Below are positions 32,233 to 46,282 of a DNA stretch of 64,000 nucleotides, piece by piece. The DNA comes from Porpolomopsis calyptriformis (Eukaryota > Basidiomycota > Agaricomycetes > Agaricales > Hygrophoraceae). Location of the stretch: positions 353,098 to 417,097 of the forward strand of contig OX621164.1 in the NCBI GenBank assembly GCA_951640195.1. Reading direction: 5' to 3'. The translations under genes and the position numbers were made by a program. The notes beneath the pieces were generated by a model. That model had not been told where the DNA came from. It saw only the letters and a program-made list of their open reading frames with translations, and did not search any database. Every line of letters starts with the position of its first letter. The stretch's first letter is position 1.

Positions 32233-33087
32233 CTCATCTGCTCGCAATTCTTCTCATCCATCCAATTAAAGCAAAGAGTGTCGTCCCAGGGGCAGCACTC
32301 TCCCTCGGTTTCCTTATACTTACATGTCCTACAATCTACTCGGACGATATTGCCACACTTAGCCATGATCCTGTCCTCCAGGGCGGCTCACAAGATTCCG
32401 GAGCATCCCTGTCTTCCTTGGTCTGCTCGTACACCGTGTACTCACTCTGTTCCATCCCACTACTCATTGACAAATCGCCCCAGATCTTCTCCATACTGCG
32501 CAGCATACCAGGCGTGAGGCAGCTTACAGATGCACTTGTCCGGGTCACCTTCTTTTCTCAGGCGCGTTTTTTTCTTCTTTCACTGCATCGAATGCTAGTG
32601 CTCATCCATTCCTTCCCTGACAGTTTGTAGGAGGTGAATCTGCAAAGGAGACATTACCTCTACTCCACCGCCTCCGCTCCAATAACAAGGGCGCACTCTT
32701 TGCTTATTCAGTGGAGGTCTCTGAGCCCGAACTATCCCCGAAGTCTTCTGGGTCCGCAAACGCCCCCGCCGCGGATCCATTTCACAAACACGTTGTAGAT
32801 GAGGTCATCCGGTGCATCGACGTCACCTCAGACTTTGAGGACGGGCTCTCTTCCAGTCTGGTGACCACACGCAAGACATGGGTTGCCATTAAAATGGTAA
32901 GCACCGTGTTTGATGACAGTTTTTGTGTATTTCTCGCCTCTTCTTACACATCCCGCAAACTCCTGTGTCATAAATATAGACATCTCTTCTTCCCAATCCC
33001 AGCTCTCTCAGTGCTCTCCGCACATATCGTCAAAACGCGTTAACCAAAACTATCCAAGGCCGTTGCATTCCCAGGTTGTCCAACCGA
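32233..33087 (+). pseudogene. proline dehydrogenase copy, 5' half
   Basis: Highly similar to 35588-36453 of the intact PUT1. It starts at codon 11 of the protein (LICSQFFS against LIRSRFFS) and lacks the start codon, which is at 22785 on the other strand. It retains VRQLTDALVRVTFFSQ, the non-GT intron after it, and LPLLHRLRSNNKGALFAYSV. Similarity stops at the codons for FPGCPTE. Confidence 0.88.
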
Positions 33088-34587
33088 AGTGTATGACGAC
33101 TACTTCGTGGATGGGGAATCATTTTGAGCAATCGCCATGTCTAGTCACAGCCTTTTGTCATCAGTGCATGCACCTCTAATGGTACGTTGTTCAGTCGATT
33201 GTCTCTTCTGGAGATGAAAATGTTGATCCAACCCTCTCACATTCCAACCACCTTATCTGATTAGATTGGAATAATCCAGCATTCCTGCCGGGATACAAGT
33301 ACGATTCTCCCAATGCATTCATGGCTAATGGATGTTTCTGGTAAGTCTTATCGATCTATATTACCCTTAAGCTAAGTGATTCAACGTTAACGACCACTTG
33401 GATGGATGCCGCTTCAACACCTCAACGGTCTACAGAATAACCAGCCAAGGTAATGCTCGCATCTATTCACCTCCCCTCTGCAAAGGTTCTTATCACCATT
33501 CCAGATTATCTAGACACCACATGCCTGGGCCGAGCATAGGCACCATCGGTTCACTATCGTTGCTGTCTTCGTCGTCCTTTTCGTCCAGTACATCTCAAAG
33601 TCCTCCCCTTCTTCCCTATCACCCGCCAACATCACCTCCCGCAGCGCTCTCCATCATCTGCCATCAATCAGTCAGTGAGGATGACGACATACCTCTTTCC
33701 TGGTGCCACAGGGATGCAACTGGTCCCAGAGGACTCCAGCTTCGATCTCGCGGTCTCGGCAACTATCGACCGCTCTCGCAGCATGCGCACTGCAGTCAAA
33801 TCCACCAGCAGTGATCACGACCACCCCATCATGTCTGCACCCAGCACTTTGCAGCGGATCCTGAGCGGGGGCATCTCACGGGCCTGCCAGGTACCACATC
33901 CAGCCCTTCTATGGCAAACCGGCCAGGTCAGGCCCTGGCGGAGAAGGACCAGGCAGGGGTTGCCAGGGCGGTGACAGTGATGTTGCATGTAGGTGCGAGG
34001 CTGCTCTGCAGTCGCTCTCGCCGCCGCCATCGCAAGGGCGACTGCTGGCAGGATGGACACGAACGGTGGTGGGCTTACGACACTCGCCACTCAGGGTGAA
34101 AGCACCCTAGAAGACATATTGTGTGCAATGTGATCACACAGCAATGGCAGCTTTCCCATGCTACCAATGTGAAGGGGCATGCGGGTGGGATAGTAAAAAC
34201 TTATCTCTGGAGTCGTTACTGTAGGGTTCATATCGATACAACCTCCGTTTGGATCTGGAGATCAGATATCGTGGACATGTACTACTTAAGGAAAGCATCG
34301 TGTTCTGGAAAATTTGGTGTGTCAACGCACACTGTCTCATGACAGGGATCGATCTCACCTTGCCCCTCGAATGGAATGGTACAGTGGCACCCAATGGACC
34401 TGGGCGTCACGAGAAGCACCACACTTCAGCCTTGCTTGGAAGGTGGATCGGTCCGACTTTATATGGGATTGCGGCAAATCCCATCTTTGTTCTCTACCTC
34501 TTTAAAAATTCTTATTGGAGCCATCAATTACAGTGGCTCTGTATTGATGGTATAATTAGCCTAGCTTTTCGATGAACGCCATTCAGC
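33088..34587. other. unassigned region with gene relics
   Basis: Plus-strand pieces look coding but do not assemble: WNNPAFLPGYKYDSPNAFMA followed by an intron and NDHLDGCRFNTSTVYRITSQ (33265-33450), and PGATGMQLVPEDSSFDLAVS (33698-33760). They resemble exons of a secreted protein, but I recognise no family. From 33820 to 34587 nothing is supported. Confidence 0.35.
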
Positions 34588-35238
34588 ATGTCTTTGGATC
34601 CTACCACTGACACAAACAACCAGTCTGTTAAAGTTACTGGTGCAATCTCTGCTACTTGTAAGACTTGCATCTTTCGATTGACGATATTTTATAGGTAGAC
34701 GCTACAACATCATATCCGGCCCTTATGAAGGAGGGAATGGTGGCAGCGAATTCGATGACTTCAAACGGGATCATAAAAATGTTTCTAAGATTCTTGTGAG
34801 GTCTAGCGAAAAGATCGAAGCAATTCAAGTCTTCTACTATTCTGGCCCTGCTGATTTCCACGGTGGTGGAGAGGGCCAAGAAAACTACTTCGAACTGGCT
34901 GACGATGAAAAGATAATAGAGATCAGCGGTCGCAGTGGAGATCAAATCGACCAAATTCAATTTGTCACGGACAAAGGTGAATTCTGGCAATGTTTGACTT
35001 GAGATTTGCTGTGTCCTCTGATACAAGCTACAGGCAGGACCTCCCCTGCCTTCGGTGGAGATGGTGGAAGTGAGTTTAGCACTGCTTTTACCGGCTATCA
35101 TTTTAGGTATTTCACCGGGAGAAGGTGAGCAACTCTGAGAATTTCCTATCAGCCTTGTTCTAAACGGTAGGTAGTGGAGACCGGATTGATGGCCTCCAGG
35201 CTTATTTTGACAACGGAATCCCCGATCGGGAGGAGTAG
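34588..35238 (+). CDS. jacalin-like lectin domain protein
   Basis: Carbohydrate-binding beta-prism domain. Introns of roughly 50 nt (after ISAT), about 55 nt (after FVTDK) and about 55 nt (after FTGR) give one frame: RYNIISGPYEGGNGGSEFDD, SKILVRSSEKIEAIQVFYYS, EIISGRSG-type GR motif (IIEISGRSGDQIDQIQFVTD), then GRTSPAFGGDGGSEFSTAFT and SGDRIDGLQAYFDNGIPDRE, ending in TAG at 35236-35238. The GPxGGNGGSEFDD opening and the repeated GRSGDxID signature are typical. No signal peptide, so it is probably cytosolic. Fungal jacalin-like lectins are often implicated in defence or recognition; for this one that is inference. Confidence 0.85.
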
Positions 35239-35553
35239 TTCCAGGTTCTTGTCGTTGACCCTCCAATATGCCAATCGCTCTGTCTACTTGGTCCCCCCTT
35301 GTACAAAGTGTCATGGCTTGTCTTTTTCGTTTCGTTTTAGTGTATACCGCTCTGAATGCGATTTTGTTCAGTTTAGTTTTCAATACAGTGAATAGCGTGT
35401 TATCTATATGCTGTACCTTCCAGATCTGACTCTTGAGCGTGGTCTGTCCGAGATCTTATCTTATCTTATCTATATGCCGTACCTTCCAGATCTGACCTTA
35501 AGCATGGTCCGTCCAAGATCCTTTGAGCTAATTCTCCTCCGTATCAAACGCTC

Positions 35554-38002
35554 ATGTTCTTCATCAGAAACGTTCTCCGAACAACCCTCATCCGCTCACG
35601 ATTCTTCTCATCAAAATACATCCATCCAATTAAACCAAAGAGTGTTGTCTCAGGGGCGGCACTCTCCCTCGGTTTCCTTATACTTACACGTCCTACAATC
35701 TACTCGGACGATATTGCCACACTTAGCCATGATCCTTTCCTCCAGGGCGGCTCACGAGATTCCGGAGCGTCCCTGTCTTCCTTGGTCCGCTCGTACACCG
35801 TGTACTCACTCTGTTCCATCCCACTACTCGTTGACAAATCGCCCCAGATCTTCTCCATACTGCGCAGCATACCAGGCGTGAGGCAGCTTACAGACGCACT
35901 TGTCCGGGTCACCTTCTTTTCTCAGGCGCGTTTTTTCTTTTCTTTCACCGCATCGAATGCTAGTGCTCATCCATTCCTTCCCTGACAGTTTGTAGGAGGT
36001 GAATCTGCAAAGGAGACATTACCTCTACTCCACCGCCTCCGCTCCAATAACAAGGGCGCACTCTTTGCTTATTCAGTGGAGGTCTCTGAGCCCGAACTAT
36101 CCCCGAAGTCTTCTGGGTCCGCAAACGCCCCCGCCGCGGATCCATTTCACAAACACGTCGTAGATGAGGTCATCCGGTGCATCGATGTCGCTGCAGACTT
36201 TGAGGACGGGCTCTCTTCTAGTCTGGTGACCACACGCAAGACATGGGTTGCCATTAAAATGGTAAGCATCACCTTTGATCAAAGTTTTTGTGTATTTCTC
36301 GTCTCTCCTTACACACCCCGCAAACTCCTGTGTCGTAAATATAGACATCTCTTCTTCCCGATCCCAGCTCTCTCATTGCTCTCTCCTCACATATCGTCAA
36401 AACGCGTTCACCAGAACTATCCAAAGCCGTCGCATTCCCAGGTTGTCCGACCGAGCATGATTTAGATGTATTAGATGACACAAGGTATGAGTTGATGTCT
36501 TCAAGTCAAATATCGCCAGGTTCCCCTATACGACTGACGAAACAAGACGTTACCCAAAGCTCACCCCGAAAGACACCTGCGCGTTGAAGGAGCTCTATGC
36601 AGACCTTGTAAGGATATGCGTGCGTGCTCAGGAGAAGAATGTGTGTCTCGTTGTTGATGCTGAATATAGGTGAGTTGACTCTTCCCCTGACCTTTTCTCC
36701 TCTTTGCACTCACATTCATCGTAGCTGGTACCAGCCGGCCATAGATTCCCTTACATACGCTCTCATGCGTCAGTTTAACAAGCTACCCTCCGATTCTGAA
36801 GTGTTCGGCAAGGAAAAGGAACGGAACCTCCAACCATTGGTGTATACCACGATTCAAGCTTATTTAAAGAGGTTTGTGTCTTCTTTCGACAGCTTATACT
36901 CTATATTCGCATTCGCTCCCTGTCAACTTAGTCGACGCACTGACCCTCGTTTCCGCCTCTGATCACAAGTCAGTGGTACTCACACTTGCCATTCTATAGG
37001 ACTCCTGCATACCTCCTCCAGTCCATCCAAGATTCCAAGACAAATAATTACGCTTTGGGAGTGAAACTGGTTCGTGGAGCATACCACCCTCACGAGATCG
37101 CTGCACATCCGCCAGGCATAGGTCAGTGATACACCGCACATCCAAGACCTCCCCATGTTGAGCAGCACATATTAATGTACTCCCTCACCAGGTCACACAC
37201 AGCTGGAGAACGAAAGACGGTCCCATTCGCCACCCCCGTCGCAGTCCATCTCGCCTGACCTGCACCCTCCCGTATGGGCTACGAAGGATGCCACCGACGA
37301 CTGCTTCAACAACTGCGCGCGAGTGCTTCTCCGCGCGGTCAAGGACGACATCGCCTCCGATGCGAATCACACTAGCCTAGCAAAGAAGTCGTCGCCCCCG
37401 ACGATCGCGGTGCTTTTCGGCACGCATAATTGGGCGAGCTGCACGCTCGTGCTTGATGAACTTGTCTCGTCTGGGCTCGCGTCTCCATCTGCGTCGAAGG
37501 TATCGGGGGGGACCGAAGAGGGAGAGGAAGCGGCAGCGGCGGTCGTGCACCTCTCTGACGAGGTCACGAAGAGGGTCACTATTGGACAGTTGTACGGTCG
37601 GTATCTATTCCGTTTGGTTGTTATGGACCTTGGAGCGATATCTGAACTTGCATCTGCACTATCAGGCATGAGCGACGCACTCACGGATTATTTGGTCGGG
37701 AGGACCAGATCGAGGTCGCCATTCGTGATCAAGTGCGCTTTTCTCTTTTTTTTAAAAAAAACACAACTCCAATTTCTTCGACAGATATGTACCGTACGGA
37801 GCTTTACCCGAGGTTAGCAGCTGACTATTTGCCCGTCATTTTTAGTGTCTTCCGTTGACCAACCTAACTTGTCTAGGTCATGCCATACCTCAGCCGCCGA
37901 GCCATAGAGAATAAGTCTGTCTTGGGTAGTGGCAGCGCCGCCGAAGAACGTAGATGGGCCTTGGTGGGTATTAGAAGGAAGTTGTTTGGTTGGCTAGGTT
38001 AG
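35554..38002 (+). CDS. PUT1: proline dehydrogenase, mitochondrial
   Basis: FAD enzyme that oxidises proline to pyrroline-5-carboxylate. The N-terminus MFFIRNVLRTTLIRSRFFSS is a typical mitochondrial leader. Family motifs in order: QIFSILRSIPGVRQLTDALV, FVGGESAKETLPLL, LVVDAEYSWYQPAID, ALGVKLVRGAYHPHEIA, IAVLFGTHNWAS, YVPYGALPEVMPYLSRRAIE, ending with KLFGWLG and TAG at 38000-38002. The YLxRRAxEN substrate motif and the RGAY and THNW motifs are complete. About ten introns are needed; the one at 35926-35988 starts GC rather than GT. Two broken fragments of a second copy lie upstream. Being catabolic, it is probably induced by proline, but no site was identified. Confidence 0.93.
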
Positions 38003-38164
38003 CAAGTTTAATATTCACAACACAGCATTGCAAAGAGCTATCAGAGGACTCTAGTTAGTATACAAGCTTCGTTTACAAATGTTTCGAAAAAGAAAGTACA
38101 CATGCAGATATCAACCTGCGAGAAAGCATAGGGCGCACAGAAGTAACCGCCTTTAGACTGCTAT

Positions 38165-41100
38165 TCAAGCCCCAGCCGACTCCTTGAACTCGCTTCCCCA
38201 AGTTGGATTCCTCTTAAGTCCCTCCACAAACGTATCAAACCTCGGGGACACCCCGGTTCCAATCTTGCTCAGCGCAGCAACAGCACGCAATGCGCTCCTC
38301 TGCAACACTTCCGCCCGCTCCAGATCCTGCTTCACCGTATCCTTCGTCACCGTCGCGCCTTTCATGGTGTTCTCTAGCTGCGGGGTCGCTTCATCCAGGC
38401 GCTGGGACACAGCAGCAGGTGCAACCTGCGAAAGGCGGAACAACATCATATGCGAAATGACTTTGATCTCATCCGAGGGATCCGAAAGACCAACGAGAAC
38501 ACGGCCGAGGAATTCGTGTAGGTCGAGTCGCGCCAGGCACGTATCAAGCTTTTATTGGAACCCAATATTCAGGCGTATGTGAAACGGATGACGGAGCAAA
38601 TAAACTTACCAACGTATACATCGTTTCATAAGCCGTCTTGCGAGCTTCAAGGCCATCGTCAACCTTGTGGGTCCATGGACCCATTTGAACCGTGCGAATG
38701 AGATTAGGATTGATCACTGTTTCTTTGTAGAGGCTCGGCAAGAGGGAGTTGAGGTGGTCTCGGATAAGATGAGGCTTTGTACGAGAAGCCGAGTTAAGGG
38801 CTGATAAAGCTAGCCGGCGAACAGTCTGAGGAGGGGGGGGGGAATCAGTCTTAAAAGTAAGGGGGAACTGGGAGTGCATACTAAATCTTGATCCAACATC
38901 AGCGAGAGGAAGTCAATGATCAACGGTGCGAGAAGTTCATCATAGGACTGCGAGGTGTCTGCAAACGTGTATCGAATGGCTGATACAACAGTAGCCCTGG
39001 TTGCCGCATTCCTGTCGTTGATACGAGCCTGTAGTTGGATGATGTGGTGAGCAAGAATGAATATCATCAGCTCAAGGAAAGCAAGCTTACATGTAATTGA
39101 GGCAGATATCGAGAGGGGTGTGTAGTAGCCAACTTTCCAAGACACGCAGCAGCAACATTGCGTGTGGTCTCCTCGGAGTTTTCCGAGTTCTCGAAGAGGG
39201 GTATCCATAACATATCCGCCACACCTTCCAATTGTCCGCGGGAACAATGCGTGACCACCTGTTCGCTCCTTAGCAGTAAAGCAACGTGAATACAAGGGGA
39301 CGTGCCTCCTTTAATGCATGCAATGACAATAAACGTTTCTTGGGATCACTCTCCACCATCTTAATGATGGCAGGAAGGAACTGGTGGAGATTTCCGATAG
39401 CCATATTCCCTTTGATCGCGGTCAACCAATTGAACCACGGGACAGTCAAGTTAACAAACCGGCGGCAAAGGCGGCTGCAGCCCTAATTTCTTCTTCCTCG
39501 GCCTCAAAATGACCTATAGCACCGCTGAATGTGTCCCTTTGACGAGACATATCGCTTTATTTGTCCATCCATCCATCAGCACGATGCGTTCCTGAATTAG
39601 GAATCATCACATACACAAATCGCCCAAGCTCGCCAAGAATCAGAAGACTCAAGACGATAGTTGGCGTTTTAGCCTTGGCGCCCTTCTGCAATTATCGCGC
39701 GTTATTAGCATACAAGACTCCAATACTTAGAAAGGATCAAGCACCTTTAAATGTTTCGAGAATTCGACGATAGTCCCGGCAGTAATATCTTGCTGACTCT
39801 TCACAACTTGTGCAATGCATCTAGCCACGTTCGCAGAATTCGCCTCTGCCCTGTCTGCCTTCTCCATTGAAAGGACTAGGTTGGGTACGACGTGCGTCGC
39901 AATCTGCCTATCAGCCTGCACGAGTGCAGCAAAGAATGTCAACACAGAGTCCAATGCAGCACCGGACACGAGAGGTGAATGTGCGATGTCATAGATTCTT
40001 GGGAGAAGATCACGTTCGACTTCCGGAAATGTTTTCGTCGGAGAAAGTTCGAGCAGGAGAGCAAAGATGACCAAGGCTTGCGAAAGCAGAGAGATGTCCG
40101 ATGTAGTGACGTATACTTTAATTTGAGGAACAAGCACAGGCGGTAGGCTTGGAGGTATGCCCGAGGTATAGCTGAAGTTTATTAGTGCACCGCTCAGGAG
40201 TTGCGACAAAGAGAACATACCTTCTCAGAAGTACGTCTAGGGCAATGAATATCTCACTCTTCCCACTCCTCCCACTTTTTTTCAACAAGCCAGTCAACCA
40301 CTCTACACACTCATTGACCCACATGTCATCAATTACAACCTCCTTCGCTACCTTTGTGACAACCCTGACAGCACCATCCGTCTTCCCCGAAGGTCTACGA
40401 ATCGCATCCCATTCCTTCTTATTCTTGCCCTTTATAATGTCCGTTGCACATATCCACAAATCCGCAATGCACTCCTCTGCAGAGGACCGTACTTCCGTGT
40501 CGGTATCATGACTCGTCAATCTCAGAACGGCTTGGTCGTATACAAGATCAGCCCAGTCCGCTCCCTTTATAGGTCTAACTGCATTCAAGAGTTTTGAAAA
40601 GGTACGGAAGGTTTCGGATGCAACACGTGGATGCCTTTCACGAAGAGACTTTAGAAGAACTGGGATGAGATTCGGCAGGGAACTCGAAAAAGTTGGAGGT
40701 GAATGGGTTGCGAAGAAGAGCGCAAGAAACGAGAGACAAGTCAGATGAAGAGTCGAGGTAGACGTTGTAGGCGATTGGGAGAGAATAGACTTGGAGGTAG
40801 AAAGAACGAGTGGCACCTGGTTGGAAAGCGAGCCAGGAAGTACATCAAGTAGAGCATGAAGCAGCCCGAAGCCTGCTTGGAGAGTCGCAGGTGGTGTCTT
40901 TGTGGACTTGAGCTGATTCAAAAGCGCCTTGGATAGTTGAGGAACCTGGCCTGTCAAAAGGGCGTAAGGGGATCCCTCAACATCCATATTGTCATCCTCT
41001 CGCTTCCTTTTCCCCCGAGTACCGGTATCGGTATCCTTGTTCTGAGATAAACCGGAATAGACAGCTGTCTGATTTAGGAGAACGACATAGGTTGCCCATA

Positions 41101-42729
41101 CTTCTAACCGAACTGTTTCTTCGCGGTCACCAAAGCGAGAGATGAGAACGGGAGACACATCTTTGTATATCTGCACGAGAAGCTCCGGGCGTGTGCCTAT
41201 TATAGCTGCAAGCAATTTGGTTGCTGAACGACGGATCTTGTAGGATGTATCCTCGTCGTCGGAATACCTACCCCGAGACATTTGCACAAGGCTCGGTGAG
41301 AAGCTCAAAGGATAAAACTCACTCGTCTAGCTCTGCATCATCGTCACCGTCATCTTCCGGATCACCCATCTCCTCATCATCACCTTCATCGGAGCCGGCG
41401 TAATTCTGTTCGTCCAATTGAGCGGAACGTCAAGGGAAACCAAAGGTGGGACATACCGGATCATATTTGATGAATTGATTCCCAGCCAGTATGATCTGGC
41501 CTAGGAATGGCGTAATTTCGGTCGGACACCTAAGCACAAGCGCCTCCAGTGCCTGTAAACCATCCTATCAGCATTGAGTTCCTGATGAATAGATGCATGT
41601 GTCCATACCTGGAGACAACTCTCCCGGAGCTCATCGTCGTTTTTCTGAACAGCGGCCAAAATTCCAGGAACAATTTCGCCCAGCACAGGGCCTACCTGCC
41701 CGGCGGAATGCCTTGCGACAGCTGCCACCAGCTGGGTAGTAGTCCGCTGTTTTTCCACATTTGCAGATGGGGTGAGAAAGGGGTACACCGAAGACTTTAA
41801 GAGGATGGTGAACAATTGGGGCTGGGATATTGGGATGAATTGAGCAAGGGTGAGAATGGCCCGTTTTCGAACGACCGGACGGGGATGAGCCAGCAACGGA
41901 GGCAAAACTGTAAGGGGCTGCGGACGGAACTCTGTGCTGGATAGGTTGGAAGGGAATCGACTGATAAGAATAGACAAAATGGAGAGTGCTTCGATCAGAG
42001 ATTCGGAAGGGGTACCAGGCTGCCTCGGAGTTGAATACGTTTAGGACACTCCTAAGAATAGGGGAAAGTGGGACGCACATTTGCTAGTTGTGTAAGAAGT
42101 TTGGGAGTCAACTTGGCGCATGCTGTGACCGCGATTTTCCCTTCTGGTGGCAATTCTGAGGTAATCGTCTTCAAAGCTGGGACGGTGTTTGAGATAGGGG
42201 TCATACATGCAAGGTGATGGCAGACAAACCAAGGCTGGATATGTCCCTAAGCTCTTCATCCTTACCGCCGGTAAAATCGATGAGCCTGTCAACAACAAAC
42301 TCCAACTGCGGTTCCCGGACAATCTTGATCAATTGGCCCAGGCTGAAATCCACGGTCATCAAGTTCCATCGGAAGTAAAGATATCAAGAAACATGCCATT
42401 TAACAGCTTGATTTTTCACTTCGGATATCTTGTCTTCCACAAGCAGCAGGACCTGTTTCAACACCTTGTTCTCGGTCGTCTCATCGCCGAGAAAAGCGGC
42501 GGTATCCTGTTTGATTTCGGACATCAAGTCATTCAGACCCATGAACCTATTGCGATCTTGGAGTTGAGGAAAGATCAAGTCAGAAGACGCGTCCCAAGGA
42601 CGCACCTAAAGTCCTGGTCTTGCGACTGCATCTGATGGGTTGACGGCAAGTCAATAGAATTTCAGATGAATTTCGGTGGATAACAACAACCTTCTCGATG
42701 AGACTGTTCATGAGGTATGCCTTCGTCAT
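38165..42729 (-). CDS. CAND1: CAND1 (TIP120), cullin-associated NEDD8-dissociated protein
   Basis: HEAT-repeat protein that exchanges substrate receptors on cullin-RING ligases. It starts MTKAYLMNSLIEK, then QSQDQDF and FMGLNDLMSEIKQDTAAFLG; continues through DISEVKNQAV-type repeats, the acidic loop NYAGSDEGDDEEMGDPEDDG, then YKIRRSATKLLAAIIGTRPE and REETVRLEVWATYVVLLNQT, and ends near GLKRNPTWGSEFKESAGA. More than a dozen short introns are required. The order and length fit full-length CAND1. The start codon is 63 bases from that of the divergent GAR transformylase gene. Confidence 0.95.
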
Positions 42730-42792
42730 GATGGCTGCAGATGAGGATTCGAAATGAATGAAAGAAATTCCTTTTGAGCACGTGAGCACGCG
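42730..42792. promoter_or_regulatory. 63-bp gap between divergent start codons of CAND1 and GAR transformylase
   Basis: The whole space between the ATG at 42729 (minus) and the ATG at 42793 (plus) is 63 bases, which must hold both leaders and the promoter, or the promoters reach into the neighbours. Confidence 0.6.
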
Positions 42793-43505
42793 ATGGCAAG
42801 ACGACTCGCAGTGCTGATATCTGGCTCAGGTTCGACACTCGGCACTCGACCGATTTCTTTCCCTTGACTTTCCTCGCAGGAACCAACTTACAAGCCCTCA
42901 TCGATGCCCTCAACACGCCTTCACTTCCCCATGCTCGCATCGTCCTCGTCCTTTCAAACCGTAAGGGAGCGTACGGACTAACACGCGCATCCAATGCAAT
43001 CCCTCCCATCCCTACCGCATATCTTGCCCTAAAACCGTTCTTAACATCCAACCCAGAAAAGACAAGAGACGATTACGACGCAGAGATTGCGAAGATCGTG
43101 TTGAAGGAGAACCCTGATATCATCATCCTCGCAGGCTGGATGCACATTCTCGGCGGTGGATTTCTCGACGCTGTGGATGGGACAGCCTCCTTGGGGAGTA
43201 GAGATCGGCAGCCAAAGTCGATCCCTGTGATTAATATACATCCCGCCCTACCTGGGACGTTTGACGGAGCCACGAATGCGATCGAGCTGGCCTATGAAGC
43301 ATTTCAAAGAGGTGAGATTGCGAAAACGGGTATCAATATACACCGAGTCATCAAAGAGGTTGATCGGGGTGAGCCTGTGCTTGTGAGGGAGGTAGCGATG
43401 GTAAATGGGGAATCGTTGGAATCGTTTCAGGAGAGAATGCACAGAACGGAATGGGAGCTCATCGTGCAGGCAACCGCAAAGGTGTTGGATGAAGTATCTG
43501 TCTAA
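42793..43505 (+). CDS. ADE8: phosphoribosylglycinamide formyltransferase (GAR transformylase)
   Basis: Third step of purine synthesis, formyl transfer from 10-formyl-tetrahydrofolate. A short first exon MARRLAVLISGSG joins through a 50-nt intron to TNLQALIDALNTPSLPHARI, giving the family opening VLISGSGTNLQALI. Other motifs: NRKGAYGLTRASNA, DIIILAGWMHILGGGFLDAV, and the active-site region INIHPALPGTFDGATNAIEL (Asn, His and downstream Asp of the catalytic set), then TGINIHRVIKEVDRGEPVL. The length of about 220 residues is that of the monofunctional fungal enzyme. The gene converges with the MYST gene, 39 bases apart. Confidence 0.95.
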
Positions 43506-43544
43506 GACCCACGTCGTGTATCATCATTCAAGCAATGTTACAAA

Positions 43545-45554
<2,010 letters not shown>

Positions 45555-45686
45555 TGGCGGTGAGAGTCCAAGTAGAAATTATGTAATTTACGCGATTCTC
45601 ATCTAATCAATTCAATTTCGACTTGGTCCGGTCCACCTTTGGTGTATTTCTCAACACGGGTAGTATATTCCTAATGTCATACCAGT

Positions 45687-46047
45687 TCAACAAGACATGC
45701 TCACCCCGAAAGTGAGATGGCATGGTAACCTGTATTCTAGCACTGATTCGAGAGGTAGTACCTTGGTAATCCATCCGTAGTACCTTGGTATTTCAGATCG
45801 GCATCCATCAAGTCCATCGAATCTTCCTAAATGCCACTCCAAGTGAGCAACTGCCTCATGACCATGTAAATTTGCATAGAAAAGTGGCATTCAACCATCA
45901 GTCCTAAAGTCCACTTCAACATTGTCCCGAGCAAGCAGCAGCTTCACCACAGCTTCATGACCACCCCAAGCAGCACTCCAGTCCACCCTAACGTCATCCC
46001 GAGCAGGTAGCAATTTCACAACTACCTCATGTCCACCCCAAACTGCC
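45687..46047 (-). pseudogene. ankyrin-repeat fragment
   Basis: Minus-strand reading gives three degenerate ankyrin units: WGGHEVVVKLLPARDDVRVD, WGGHEAVVKLLLARDNVEVD and ANLHGHEAVAHLEW. A TGA interrupts the frame after VDFRTDG, and no start or end can be found. It is a remnant of an ankyrin-repeat gene such as those attached to fungal NLR proteins. Confidence 0.7.
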
Positions 46048-46282
46048 TACAATAGTTATGAGGGACCAATTCTTCACAGAGCCTGACTGAAAACTCAATC
46101 CATCCAAGGTGCCCCGAAACGTCCAAACAAACCCAACGACGTATTTCAGTGCTAGTTAACTCAAGATTTACATCCTCCAAGCAAGGGTTAAATGAAAATT
46201 CCATGGTCGCAACAAAAACAAGAGAATGGTATCAACCATTGGATTACTCTTCCGATTGAGAACCTCGGTGAAACTCCTTCCA

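Noticed and set aside
22749..32233. Explaining the split gene copies as a haplotype mis-assembly
   Set aside because: Not excluded, but the two junctions fit one clean inversion to within a few bases and the transposon target duplications inside are exact, so a real rearrangement is preferred.
33398..33814. Plus-strand frame of 138 codons, Ser/Pro-rich
   Set aside because: No start or domain support; the exon-like pieces nearby are in other frames.
40185..40511. Plus-strand frame opposite CAND1
   Set aside because: Shadow of strongly supported coding exons.
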